Positions 55,744-64,000 of a DNA stretch of 64,000 nucleotides are shown one piece after another. The stretch lies in assembly GCF_001420915.1 (NCBI RefSeq), contig NZ_CP013021.1, forward strand, positions 3,382,501 through 3,446,500. Direction: 5' to 3'. The notes under the pieces are model-generated. The model was not told the DNA's origin. It did no database searches and was given only the letters and a program-made list of their open reading frames with translations. The translations under genes and the position numbers were made by a program. The DNA is from Agarivorans gilvus. GTDB lineage: Bacteria > Pseudomonadota > Gammaproteobacteria > Enterobacterales > Celerinatantimonadaceae. Position 1 is the first letter of the stretch, and each line of letters opens with the position of its first letter.

Positions 55744-56778
55744 ATGAAAGTAGTTCACTTAGTTAGTAGCCTAAATTTAGGTGGTGCTGAACGTTTAGTT
55801 TATAACCTAGCTTTAGAGCAACAGAAACTCGGTATAGATGTAACGGTGATGTCATCAGGGAAAAAAAGTGACACATTTTATTCCATGTTACAGGCTCACA
55901 ATATTGATGTCGTGCTTATCGAAGGGGCATTTTTACAAAGATTGTTGTTTGCCTTTAGACTGTTACGCAAGTTTAATATTGTTCATTTTCATTCTATCCC
56001 TCTAGTAAGAAGTTTGTCACCGATAATTCCTTGTTTAGTGAGCCAAAAAGTTATTTTTACCGTTCATGGAGAAACCTCTCCTAAAGCGCTAGGGATGAGG
56101 CTGTCTTTAGCATTCTCTCGTTTGTTTATGTTTAAAGTTCTTGCTGTGTCTGAAGCAATTAGACACTCTCTTAAGGACCGTTTTAATTACCCTGTTGATA
56201 GCATAGGGTTGATTGCTAATGGTGTGCCAATTGCTAAGGAAATTAAACCTTTCTTTAATACGCGCCCCTTAAGATTGGGTTTTGTTGGACGCTTGATTCC
56301 CTTAAAAAATGTACCCATGATAATCGAAGCCTTGTCAATATTAGACCACTCTTCTGTAGAATTAAATATTTTTGGCGATGGAGAGTGTAGAGGTGATTTG
56401 GAATGTTTGGCTTCAAAAAAAGGTGTGAATACAATATTTCATGGGAATGAGCCAAATCAAGAAAAAATATATAGAACGTTTGATTTACTCATTATCAGTT
56501 CTAATACAGAAGGGTTACCAATGGTGTTGCTTGAGTCTATGTCAAGAGGTATACCTGTGGTTTCAACTAATGTTGGTGCGATCTCTACAGTAGTGAAGCA
56601 TAAAAAGAATGGATATTTAATAGAAGTTGGAGACGAGGCTAGCTTATCTAAGATTATTAGGGCGCTTCTTTTGAGTCCTGAAGTGCTAAGTTCTTGGAAA
56701 AAAGCGTCTTATGATTTAGTTCAGCAAGAGTATTCTATTGAAAAAATTGCCAAACGTTATTTGGAATTATATAAATAA
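55744..56778 (+). CDS. Family 4 glycosyltransferase
   Basis: 344 residues, GT-B: VVHLVSSLNLGGAERLVYNL at the N-terminus, VIFTVHGETSPKALGMRLSL, then the donor domain LRLGFVGRLIPLKNVPMIIE and IISSNTEGLPMVLLESMSRG. Length is somewhat short but complete. It is the last gene of the plus-strand run. The stop overlaps the left end of an IS982-type remnant. Confidence 0.88.
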   Translation: MKVVHLVSSLNLGGAERLVYNLALEQQKLGIDVTVMSSGKKSDTFYSMLQAHNIDVVLIEGAFLQRLLFAFRLLRKFNIVHFHSIPLVRSLSPIIPCLVSQKVIFTVHGETSPKALGMRLSLAFSRLFMFKVLAVSEAIRHSLKDRFNYPVDSIGLIANGVPIAKEIKPFFNTRPLRLGFVGRLIPLKNVPMIIEALSILDHSSVELNIFGDGECRGDLECLASKKGVNTIFHGNEPNQEKIYRTFDLLIISSNTEGLPMVLLESMSRGIPVVSTNVGAISTVVKHKKNGYLIEVGDEASLSKIIRALLLSPEVLSSWKKASYDLVQQEYSIEKIAKRYLELYK

Positions 56779-57757
56779 CCTGAGTTCGATTTAAGCCATC
56801 GCCATTAGCCCCGTTTTTTCGGTGTTGTTGATGTTTAGTAATGGCTTTTCTGGTTTTAGACAATACAATGAGGTCTCCCTGCAAGTTCAACGTAAAGCTA
56901 TGTAAGTTTCGGTGACGAGAATGCTCTATCTGAGATATGTTTTTCAGTTGGTCATTGATTGTCTCGATGATGAATCTTTTCGACAGCATGGATCTATCCC
57001 AAGTAGTCAGAATTTTAGCCTTCGTGTTTTTGCGGTGAGTAGTTATTAGGGTAATGCTATCCTTTTTTAGTTCTGCTTAGCGCACTACTGATATAGCCTT
57101 TATCAGCATAGAGCCAGTCAAGTAACCCTTTCGATAACTCAAGCACCGGCTTTCTATCACCGTTATCAGCTTAGTCACAACAATATCACGAGGTGATTGG
57201 TGATGATGTGAAGCTTAACACTATAGAACGAGCCCATGGTCCCTTTCGCTCTCGCTGCAGTTCCTTTGAACACTTTATGTTTTGGTATACGCAGGTTATG
57301 GCAGACTTTAATACTTGTTGAATCAATGAATTAAACGCCTGTAGGTTCACCTTTTACGTGAGTAAAGAAAGAGCTCAATGGAACAAGTACCGACGGTATA
57401 ATCTCCAAAAAGCGGGTATAGCTAAGCAGCGTTGGGAACTCATTTTTGTAGTAACGGTGAATAATACCAAGATAAAAGTTCTTAAAGTCACGTTGGTGCG
57501 ACATATGGAAAGTAATCATGATGGTCATTGCTTCGCTTTCAGACATTCGGCTTTTGCGATTACGTTTACGCTTTTCAGTGTCAATTTTCAGTTTTCGCCA
57601 CTGAGGTAGAAAAGTCTTACAAAAGTCGTCGACATGGCAGAATCGCTTAGTTAACTTTTTCATAGCTGGTTCCTTTGCGATGATTTCCTTTTTAGTCAAA
57701 AGACCTGATCGCGGAACCAGCTTTTAGTTCTCATTTATTTCCATCCCGAGTTCAGGT
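56778..57757 (-). mobile_element. Decayed IS982-family element
   Basis: About 980 bp with imperfect terminal repeats: ACCTGAGTTCGAT at the left and, reverse-complemented, ACCTGAACTCGGGAT at the right. The transposase reads on the minus strand from about 57699 (FCHVDDFCKTFLPQWRKLKI, SRMSESEAMTIMITFHMSHQ) and onward through FIDSTSIKVCHNLRIPKHK after a stop. No clear target duplication was seen. Confidence 0.8.
56800..57699 (-). pseudogene. IS982-type transposase pseudogene
   Basis: The first 122 codons are open, then TAA follows GEPTGV where the family continues to FIDST (first catalytic Asp). Further stops and shifts occur downstream (LHIITNHLVILL-stop). The C-terminal SKRFIIETINDQLKNISQIE is still visible at about 56900-57000. 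It is inactive. Confidence 0.82.
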
Positions 57758-57767
57758 TAAATAGGCT

Positions 57768-59203
57768 TTAATTTAGTGCTAAGTTGTTGAACTGCGAGTT
57801 AATCTGTTTACGTATCTCTTCTTTTGTTAGCTCACAATCTTTTTTTATGCATAGGGCGCTTATGGCCAAAATAGCTGTACTGCGATTCCCATGCATTATA
57901 TCGATCAGTTTTTGCCTTTTTAGAGCACTTTTTTGTGATCGTAATCCGCTGTTGCTAGCGTAGCTATAGCCTAATAATCCGGGATGATTACTTATAGAGC
58001 GGAAGAAAACAAAGTTTATCGCTTGCTCTTTCTCTACCCTGTAAATATGTAAATTTTCGGGTACCACGTTATTGAAATAATATGAAGCCTTGTTATCTAA
58101 GCCTAAGCCACTGAAGCGATATAACCATAACTGTAACTGTAATTGTTCAGCTTGGAGCTGGTATTGCTCTAGGCTTTGATATTTATCTATTAATAGCGGC
58201 GGATGTAAGCTGCTATTTATAGGTCCGGAAGCTTGATTTAACTTGTCTGCATCCAAGTTGGGCCAATCGATCATGCTGGGCGAGAAAATAGCTAATGCCA
58301 GCACTACAAATGCCAGCGAACGAGGCGCTGGCAGTGTTGAGGAAGGGGGGGGCTAGGTTCTGGCTTTTTAGGTAGGTCGCTAAGCTTGGCGCCTACATAG
58401 AAAGCTAAAATTAAATAAGGAATATACAAATACCAGCCTAGATCGTTATGGTCGTGGATGATATCGCTTTGCATTTGGGTTTGGTGGCCAATCAAAATAA
58501 TCATGATGATGCGCACCCAGTTAACAATTAGAGCGCCAATTAGCCCGGCGACTAAAAACAGCGCCGCTTTCTTTACATTGCGAATATTGAAGTAAATATA
58601 CAGCAAGCAAAGAAACAGTGAGGTAATAAAATACCGTAAGCCACTGCAGCCATTAGCTATCTCAAATTGGCCTGAGGGAATAGATACCACATTACCTTCA
58701 AAATAGCTGGGGATGCTGGTGTAGGACATCACCAGTTCTACCATGCTAGTGGATAGTTGCTGTAAGGGGGGAGATAGTATTCCCCAGATAGGGGTGGCAA
58801 ATATCATCACCAAAGAATAAACATAGAGGCTGAATCTATGCTTGAAGATACTCAGTAAACTAAACAGTAAAATAAACGGCAGCAGCGCCCGTGCAGGAAG
58901 GCTGAATTGGGCTAAATAAAACAGTAACTCTAAGGCGAGACTAATAATCAGCAAGCCTAGCCATATACTCGAGGCTTGGCGAAATTGCAGTTGCTTACGG
59001 CAGTCGTAAAGCACATAAATTGCTACCAAAGGGATTAAAAACGCATGAGAGTATGTGCCGTCATCAAAGCTATATCTCCAAATATCTAATACCACTGGCC
59101 AAAATAAGCCGAGCAGAATGGCTGTGAGTAAAATCGCCACCGCCATTTCGATGAAGCCGCTATGGGCTTTGCTTTGTTCTTCAGTGGTAGACGGCGATTC
59201 CAA
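57768..59203 (-). CDS. xrtA: Exosortase A with fused EpsI domain (frame break)
   Basis: The membrane transpeptidase-like sorting enzyme for PEP-CTERM proteins. Residues 1-285 have about eight helices. The catalytic triad is visible as C186 (IANGCSGLRYF), R231 (GALIVNWVRIIMI) and H250 (DIIHDHNDLGW). The frame breaks at the G run 58345-58352 (plus strand) in a Pro-rich linker. One added base continues it as PSSTLPAPRSLAFVVLALAI into an EpsI domain (DADKLNQASGPINSS, LWLYRFSGLGLDNKASYYF), giving 479 codons. The EpsI half would otherwise need a GTG start at 58304. Start TTG 59203; it lies 3 bp after the sugar transferase stop. Confidence 0.9.
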
Positions 59204-59206
59204 GGA

Positions 59207-60610
59207 TTAGCGTCCTTTGCCAAATAAGATAATTTCAGCCGTGCGTACCAGTATCAGTAGGTCGAGTAAGAAGCTACGGTGTTTAATATAATACAGGTCA
59301 AACTTGAGCTTTTCTAAGGCGTCGGCTTCGGTACTGCCATAAGGGTATTTAAGTTGTGCCCAGCCGGTTAACCCCGGTTTCACGTTATGGCGCTGGTTGT
59401 AATAAGGTATCGATAGCACTAACTCTTTTACAAACGCAGGACGCTCAGGTCTTGGGCCAACAAAGCCCATATCGCCAACCAATACGTTATAAATTTGTGG
59501 TAGTTCGTCAACCCGGTATTTACGTATAAAGTTACCCACCCGAGTGACTCGAGGGTCTTTCTCTTGAGCCCATTTAGCGCCATCTTTCTCGGCATCGGTG
59601 CGCATCGAGCGAAACTTGTAAATATTAAAAGGCTGGCCGTTTAAACCAATACGCTCTTGGGAATACAGTACTGGCGCTTTAATGCCTTCCTCAAGTTTAA
59701 TCATCAGCACGGTGATCAACATTAGTGGCCAAGTAAGAAATAATACGATTAGCCCCAAGAAGGTGTTGCATATCCAGTCTAATGAACTTCTTAAATAGTT
59801 GGTGGAATGGAAACCGTTACTGTAAATCACCCAAGAAGGGTAAATCAGGTTGACCGCTATTTGGCCTGATTCTCGCTCGATGAAGTCGATAATATCGGTA
59901 ATTTCTACGCCGCGTAACTTACATAAAAATAAGCTATCTACCGGGAGGTTAGCACGTCGTTCATCGGCGGCGATGACGATTTCTTCAACCCCGTGAGTGA
60001 GAACAAAAGACTCCAAGGGTTGATCGAGTTCGATGATGGTTTCACGTTTGATGCCATCTTCAGAGTCGCCCTGCATTCTTACAAATCCGGCCATTTCAAA
60101 ACTAACGCGGTCTGATTTGCGGCGCATTCGTTTTTCAATGATGCTGGCGCGCTCTCCGGCCCCCAATACTAAAATGCGTTTACGCCCCAGATGTTCGTAA
60201 CGCATTTTTAAGGCAAAGTAACGAATGGTGGTTAAGCCGATTATCACCGTGGCATAGAGAACTTCTCTAAAGTTACCGGGAAATACGTTGAGAGGGGTTA
60301 ATACGTAAACCACAGAAGAGATAAAGTAGCCTAGGGCAACACTCACCAGTAAACGACGTATTACCCCACGAAAGGTTTCACGGATTTTCTGGTTATACAA
60401 GCCAACTGACAATATTGACAGCTGTATGGGGAAAATAAATAGTGCACAGTGCAGCAGTAAGATGCCTTCGCCATAATTGGGAATATTTTTGAAGCCAGTG
60501 AAACGAAGTAATTCCACGCCAATCACAAATATACCAACAAGCAATAAAAACTCGGCAAGAATGACCGCTCTACTACCAGGATCTAGATTGTGAAATTTCG
60601 AACCAGCCAC
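59207..60610 (-). CDS. Undecaprenyl-phosphate sugar phosphotransferase, PEP-CTERM-associated (EpsB_2/WcaJ type)
   Basis: 467 residues; starts repeat-unit synthesis by moving a sugar phosphate to undecaprenyl phosphate. Four N-terminal helices, a CoA-binding-like middle domain (RILVLGAGERASIIEKRMRR), a fifth helix (FLGLIVLFLTWPLMLITVLM) and the catalytic cytosolic domain: YSQERIGLNGQPFNIYKFRS, MRTDAEKDGAKWAQEKDPRV, RKYRVDELPQIYNVLVGDMG, VGPRPERPAFVKEL. It starts the minus-strand pair with xrtA and is divergent from the export operon. Confidence 0.93.
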   Translation of the reverse strand: MAGSKFHNLDPGSRAVILAEFLLLVGIFVIGVELLRFTGFKNIPNYGEGILLLHCALFIFPIQLSILSVGLYNQKIRETFRGVIRRLLVSVALGYFISSVVYVLTPLNVFPGNFREVLYATVIIGLTTIRYFALKMRYEHLGRKRILVLGAGERASIIEKRMRRKSDRVSFEMAGFVRMQGDSEDGIKRETIIELDQPLESFVLTHGVEEIVIAADERRANLPVDSLFLCKLRGVEITDIIDFIERESGQIAVNLIYPSWVIYSNGFHSTNYLRSSLDWICNTFLGLIVLFLTWPLMLITVLMIKLEEGIKAPVLYSQERIGLNGQPFNIYKFRSMRTDAEKDGAKWAQEKDPRVTRVGNFIRKYRVDELPQIYNVLVGDMGFVGPRPERPAFVKELVLSIPYYNQRHNVKPGLTGWAQLKYPYGSTEADALEKLKFDLYYIKHRSFLLDLLILVRTAEIILFGKGR

Positions 60611-60892
60611 GCTTCTTCCTTGAAACAGATTGTTAAATTCTAATGTAAGGCCCCCAAGTATAGCGAGATTTCAGGTCGGTGACACTAAAAATGCAAGTAA
60701 CTTGCGCCGTTCTAGTAAAGCTTCAGAATGTTACTTTACTATTACATTTCTGTCACACTGAAGATAAATGTCAATATATTTAAACTATTTAGCCCCAGAG
60801 ATTTACAACATGCGCGCAAGCGCACTATCATGGGAAAAAGGACTAGTGAAATCAATCTTGTTTGGTGAACTTACAGCGTAATGGACAGTGCT
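60611..60892. promoter_or_regulatory. Divergent intergenic region between sugar transferase and export operon
   Basis: About 280 bp with no gene. It must contain promoters for both operons. No confident sigma-70 or sigma-54 boxes; a GG-N10-GC pair at about 60861-60874 has a poor -12 element and is too close to the start. Confidence 0.4.
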
Positions 60893-61534
60893 ATGAAAAA
60901 ACTTAATACAGTGGTAATTAAATTACTCTCGGTTATGGCGATAGGGCTTTTCCTTACCGCGTGCTCAAATTCTTTATCAACCTTACCCAGCGCGTCAATA
61001 CATCCTTCGTTGACGAAAAATCCTGCCGATTACCAATATTTAATTGGTCCCGGTGATCAGCTGAATATCTTTGTTTGGCGTAACCCTGAGATATCAGGCA
61101 CCTTTTTAGTGAGACCCGACGGTATGGTTTCAACCTCTTTGGTTGAGGATCTAAAAGTATCAGGGAAAACACCGACCCAGCTAGCGCGCTTAATCGAATC
61201 AGAATTAGCTGAGTTTATCCGTGATCCCATTGTTACCGTTACGGTTGCTGGTTTTGTTGGCCCCTTCAGCGAACAAGTTAGGGTTATTGGTGAAGCCTTT
61301 GAACCACAAGCGATTAACTACCGAGAAGATATGACCCTGTTGGACGTAATGATTCAAGTTGGAGGCTTAACTGAATATGCCGATGGCGATAATGCGCGTC
61401 TAGTTCGTGTGGTTGGTGGAGAGCAACGTTCTTATAAAATTTTAGTAGGAAAGTTAATTCAAGACGGTGAGATTGAAGCCAATGTGGATGTTCTTCCTGG
61501 TGATATTATCATTATCCCAGAAGCCTGGTTTTAG
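60893..61534 (+). CDS. Polysaccharide export lipoprotein, PEP-CTERM-associated (Wza/EpsE-like)
   Basis: About 213 residues. A lipoprotein signal with the lipobox LFLTAC, then the polysaccharide-export domain (YLIGPGDQLNIFVWRNPEIS, GTFLVRPDGMVSTSLVEDLK) and a SLBB domain (VRVIGEAFEPQAINYREDMT, LLDVMIQVGGLTEYADGDNA, VLPGDIIIIPEAWF). It forms the outer-membrane export channel. I use the ATG at 60893, with GGA upstream, rather than 60881. Confidence 0.92.
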   Translation: MKKLNTVVIKLLSVMAIGLFLTACSNSLSTLPSASIHPSLTKNPADYQYLIGPGDQLNIFVWRNPEISGTFLVRPDGMVSTSLVEDLKVSGKTPTQLARLIESELAEFIRDPIVTVTVAGFVGPFSEQVRVIGEAFEPQAINYREDMTLLDVMIQVGGLTEYADGDNARLVRVVGGEQRSYKILVGKLIQDGEIEANVDVLPGDIIIIPEAWF

Positions 61535-61551
61535 TCGGAGTACTGAGTTAA

Positions 61552-63108
61552 ATGCAAGAGTTAATTGAGGATTTTCTGCAGTACCTCCGCGGAATATGGT
61601 TAAAGCGCCGTTATATATTGCTTGCCCTGTGGATTATTTGCCCGATTGGTTGGATTGCAGTGACCCTGCTACCCAACCAATATACAGCCGAAGCGCGTGT
61701 CTATGCCGATACGCGTTCTTTATTGCAGCCCTTATTAAAGGGCTTAGCTATTCAGACTGACCCGGGTCAGGAATTAGCGATGATGGAGAAAACGCTATTA
61801 AGCCGGGGCAATTTAGAAAGGATAGCACGCGCCAGTGATGCTGATATAAGGGTCAATAGCAGTGCTGAGTACGATGAGTTGCTGGACGACCTGAAAGAGA
61901 CTATCGAAATCGACAAAACTCGCCGAGAAAATCTCTACACCATTACTTTTAGTGGTGATCCCCCACAATATGTGCGTGACGTAGTGCAGGCAGCCCTTGA
62001 TGTATTTGTAGAAAATACCCTAGGGGAGAAGCGGCAAGATACCGATACGGCCAATTCTTTTATTAATCAGCAAATACAAGAATATGAAGCGCGCCTCATT
62101 GAGGCGGAAAAACGCCTAGCCTCATTTAAACAAGAGTATACGGAGTTTCTTCCGGGCAAAGAAACCACTTACTACAGTAATTTAGAAGCGGTTAAAAAAC
62201 AGCTAGAGGAAACTCGTCTACAGCTTAGCGAGGCCCAGACAAAACTTACCTCGGCGCGAGCCCAACTAGCCAGTGAAGAAGCGCTAGCGTCCCAGCAAAC
62301 GGCAAAGGTCAGAACCGAGTTTGATGATCGTATTCTGGCTATGCAAACTCGCTTAGATGATTTGTTGCTACGTTATACCGAACGTCATCCCGATGTGATT
62401 GAGATGAAGCGTCAAATCGCTTCGCTACAACGACAAAAAGACAACGCTATTGTTAACGCTAAAACACCAGCCGCGATAGCCTCTGAGTCGGTGATTTATC
62501 AAGATTTAAAAATAACGGTCAGTCAACTAGAGAATGAAGTGGCCTCACTTAAGGTGCGAGAGCAACGCCACCAAGAAAAAGTTGAAAGCCTAGAACAGCG
62601 CTTGCGCCAAGTACCTGATGTGGAAGCTAAATTAACAGGCTTAAACCGTAACTACGAGATTACTAAATCAAAATATGAAGATTTACTGTCACGTAGAGAA
62701 AGTGCCTTAATATCTGAAAGTGCCGGTAAAACCACTGATGATATTAAATTCAGGGTGATAGATGCACCTCGAGTTCCGCTTGAGCCTTCTGGGCCTAAAC
62801 GACCGCTATTTATTGCTGGTGTGTTGATTTTGGCTCTGGGTATTGGGGTGGGCTTGTCGTTTGTCTTTAGCCAAATTAATCCTGCGGTTTCCAGCGTTCA
62901 ACAGCTATATCAGCAAACCGGCTTTCCAGTTTTTGGTGTGGTATCTGCTACTCAAAGCTCGGGCTTAGCCAAAATAGAGAAGCGAAAAATGCGGGTATTT
63001 GTATTGTCAAATGCCGTGTTGTTGTGTGGCTTTATTGGCTTCATGGTGATTAACTTGTTACCCAATTTACACAGTAAGATTATTTTAGGCTTAGGTGGAT
63101 TGTTATGA
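61552..63108 (+). CDS. Chain-length determinant, PEP-CTERM-associated (Wzz/GumC-like)
   Basis: 518 residues. Two helices (YILLALWIICPIGWIAVTLL and LFIAGVLILALGIGVGLSFV) bound a long coiled-coil periplasmic domain (AQTKLTSARAQLASEEALAS). PNQYTAEARVYADTRSLLQP marks the Wzz domain, and RVIDAPRVPLEPSGPKRPLF the co-polymerase Pro-rich motif. An extra C-terminal helix ends the protein. It interacts with the polymerase and the kinase encoded next, whose start overlaps its stop by four bases. Confidence 0.93.
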   Translation: MQELIEDFLQYLRGIWLKRRYILLALWIICPIGWIAVTLLPNQYTAEARVYADTRSLLQPLLKGLAIQTDPGQELAMMEKTLLSRGNLERIARASDADIRVNSSAEYDELLDDLKETIEIDKTRRENLYTITFSGDPPQYVRDVVQAALDVFVENTLGEKRQDTDTANSFINQQIQEYEARLIEAEKRLASFKQEYTEFLPGKETTYYSNLEAVKKQLEETRLQLSEAQTKLTSARAQLASEEALASQQTAKVRTEFDDRILAMQTRLDDLLLRYTERHPDVIEMKRQIASLQRQKDNAIVNAKTPAAIASESVIYQDLKITVSQLENEVASLKVREQRHQEKVESLEQRLRQVPDVEAKLTGLNRNYEITKSKYEDLLSRRESALISESAGKTTDDIKFRVIDAPRVPLEPSGPKRPLFIAGVLILALGIGVGLSFVFSQINPAVSSVQQLYQQTGFPVFGVVSATQSSGLAKIEKRKMRVFVLSNAVLLCGFIGFMVINLLPNLHSKIILGLGGLL

Positions 63109-63995
63109 GTACGATTGAAAAAGCCATGGGCAAGCTTGCTCAGCAAGCACAGGCAAAAGAGAAGCCACCTGAGAGCGCAGTGGAAGATCAGCAAGTGGCG
63201 GCCGCTAATTTCTCTGCTAATGCCTCAGTTAAAGATAAGCCGGTTTTGCAAATTGATTCAGCGGTGTTGAAGCGTTTGGGCATGTTGTCGGATATTCGCT
63301 CTCGAGAGACTCGAGTATTGAGCGATGAATACCGTGGTATTAAACGTAAGTTATTGAAAAATGCCTTTGAGCCGGGGTTGATTCCACAAAATAAAAGCAA
63401 CCTTATCATGGTGACGAGTGCTAATCCCGGTGAGGGTAAAACCTTTACGTCGATTAACTTAGCATTGAGTCTTGCCTTAGAAAAAGACAAAACCGTATTG
63501 TTAATTGATTCAGATGTGCTCAAGCCAACGGTGAGTAAAACCTTGGGCATTGGCCAGCACATGGGCTTAATGGAATATTTATTAGGCCAAACTGATGATG
63601 TGGCTGATGTTATTTATCATACCAACATTCCAAATCTACGTATTATGCCAGCGGGTATGCCCCACCATTTAAGCAATGAATTGTTGGCCAGCGAAAAAAT
63701 GCGGTCGCTAACAGAAGAGCTTAATAGTCGTTATTCTGACCGGGTGGTATTGTTTGATAGCCCTCCCGTGTTAGGAGTTAATGAAACCGTAGTTTTGTCC
63801 AACTTTGTTGGTCAGGCGGTGGTGGTGGTCGAACAAGATAAAACTAAATTGGCAGCAGTTAAATCGGCGGTATTGCAGTTTAGTGAAGAGTTAGCAATCG
63901 GTTATGTAATGAATAAAGCGGTGCACGGAAAAACAGGAACCTATGGATATGGCTACGGATATGGCTACGGATATGAGGAAGAACGCAGCGCCTAG
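63105..63995 (+). CDS. Exosortase-associated tyrosine autokinase (BY-kinase, CpsD/CapB-like)
   Basis: 296 residues. Walker A variant VTSANPGEGKTFTSINLALS, Walker A' VLLIDSDVLKPTVSKTLG and Walker B RVVLFDSPPVLG are all present. EEYRGIKRK-like YRGIKRKLLKNAF precedes the domain. The C-terminal Tyr cluster (TYGYGYGYGYGYEEERSA) is the autophosphorylation site; it is encoded by a 12-bp repeat (GGATATGGCTAC) from about 63944. The kinase controls Wzz oligomer state. The gene is complete; the window ends five bases later. Confidence 0.93.
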   Translation: MSTIEKAMGKLAQQAQAKEKPPESAVEDQQVAAANFSANASVKDKPVLQIDSAVLKRLGMLSDIRSRETRVLSDEYRGIKRKLLKNAFEPGLIPQNKSNLIMVTSANPGEGKTFTSINLALSLALEKDKTVLLIDSDVLKPTVSKTLGIGQHMGLMEYLLGQTDDVADVIYHTNIPNLRIMPAGMPHHLSNELLASEKMRSLTEELNSRYSDRVVLFDSPPVLGVNETVVLSNFVGQAVVVVEQDKTKLAAVKSAVLQFSEELAIGYVMNKAVHGKTGTYGYGYGYGYGYEEERSA

Positions 63996-64000
63996 GTTTT

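Noticed and set aside
58304..58304. EpsI as a separate gene with a GTG start
   Set aside because: The coding sequence upstream of the GTG (PSSTLPAPRSLAF) is in frame and meets exosortase at a C run, so a fused gene with one missing base fits better.
60861..60874. Sigma-54 promoter before the export operon
   Set aside because: GG and GC have the right spacing, but the -12 element is poor and it lies directly at the start codon.

Overview
The window reads as chromosome from a marine gammaproteobacterium of Alteromonadales type (inferred from gene content: a fused exosortase A/EpsI, a PEP-CTERM protein, PrsT, and a uvrA - YajR-like MFS - ssb neighbourhood). No rRNA, tRNA or CRISPR array was seen.

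Layout. 1-5.1 kb: uvrA (minus, runs off the left edge), a YajR-like MFS transporter and ssb. 5.1-8.6 kb: a decayed tyrosine-recombinase remnant, an OafA-like acyltransferase with an SGNH domain, and fragments of IS30- and IS5-type transposases. 8.6-15.3 kb: a trypsin-like protease, then PEP-CTERM-linked genes: a ThiF/E1-like enzyme, a THxN-type PEP-CTERM protein behind a near-consensus sigma-54 promoter, the acyl-HSL-synthase-like acyltransferase and the TPR lipoprotein PrsT. 15.4-22.2 kb: a plus-strand polysaccharide operon (TviB- and TviC-like enzymes, an acetyltransferase, an O-antigen-ligase-like membrane protein, a pyruvyltransferase and a GT2). 22.2-42.7 kb: a GT2 gene broken into three pieces by IS5-family (IS903-group) insertions. 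Inside it lies an 18.1-kb composite-transposon-like island (24464-42574) bounded by direct IS copies and one 9-bp target duplication. 42.7-47.8 kb: a minus-strand polysaccharide operon (flippase, PP-loop enzyme, fused WecB-WecC). 48-56.8 kb: glycosyltransferases, a serine-acetyltransferase-like enzyme, two deacetylase-type proteins and a beta-helix protein. 56.8-57.8 kb: a dead IS982-type element. 57.8-64 kb: exosortase A (minus), the initiating sugar transferase (minus), then the export lipoprotein, chain-length determinant and autokinase (plus).

How it works together. The two polysaccharide arms and the right-hand Wza/Wzz/kinase genes look like one exopolysaccharide system. Its genes are of the kind that co-occur with exosortase A, which sorts PEP-CTERM proteins to the surface. 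The island carries a different cargo: at least three large effector-like proteins that share an unrecognised N-terminal domain of about 115-125 residues. They carry different C-terminal tips, each followed by small immunity-like genes, with a displaced toxin tip and paralogous immunity genes. This resembles a polymorphic-toxin (possibly type VI effector) locus, but no secretion machinery is in the window.

A window-wide oddity affects interpretation. At least nine reading-frame breaks are each explained by one missing base in a G or C run: uvrA, the acyltransferase, the protease, one effector, wecB, wecC, the beta-helix gene twice, and xrtA. Adding one base to each run restores full-length proteins. 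This points to systematic homopolymer under-calling in the assembly, or less likely to real slippage mutations. I therefore annotate these as single genes spanning the break.
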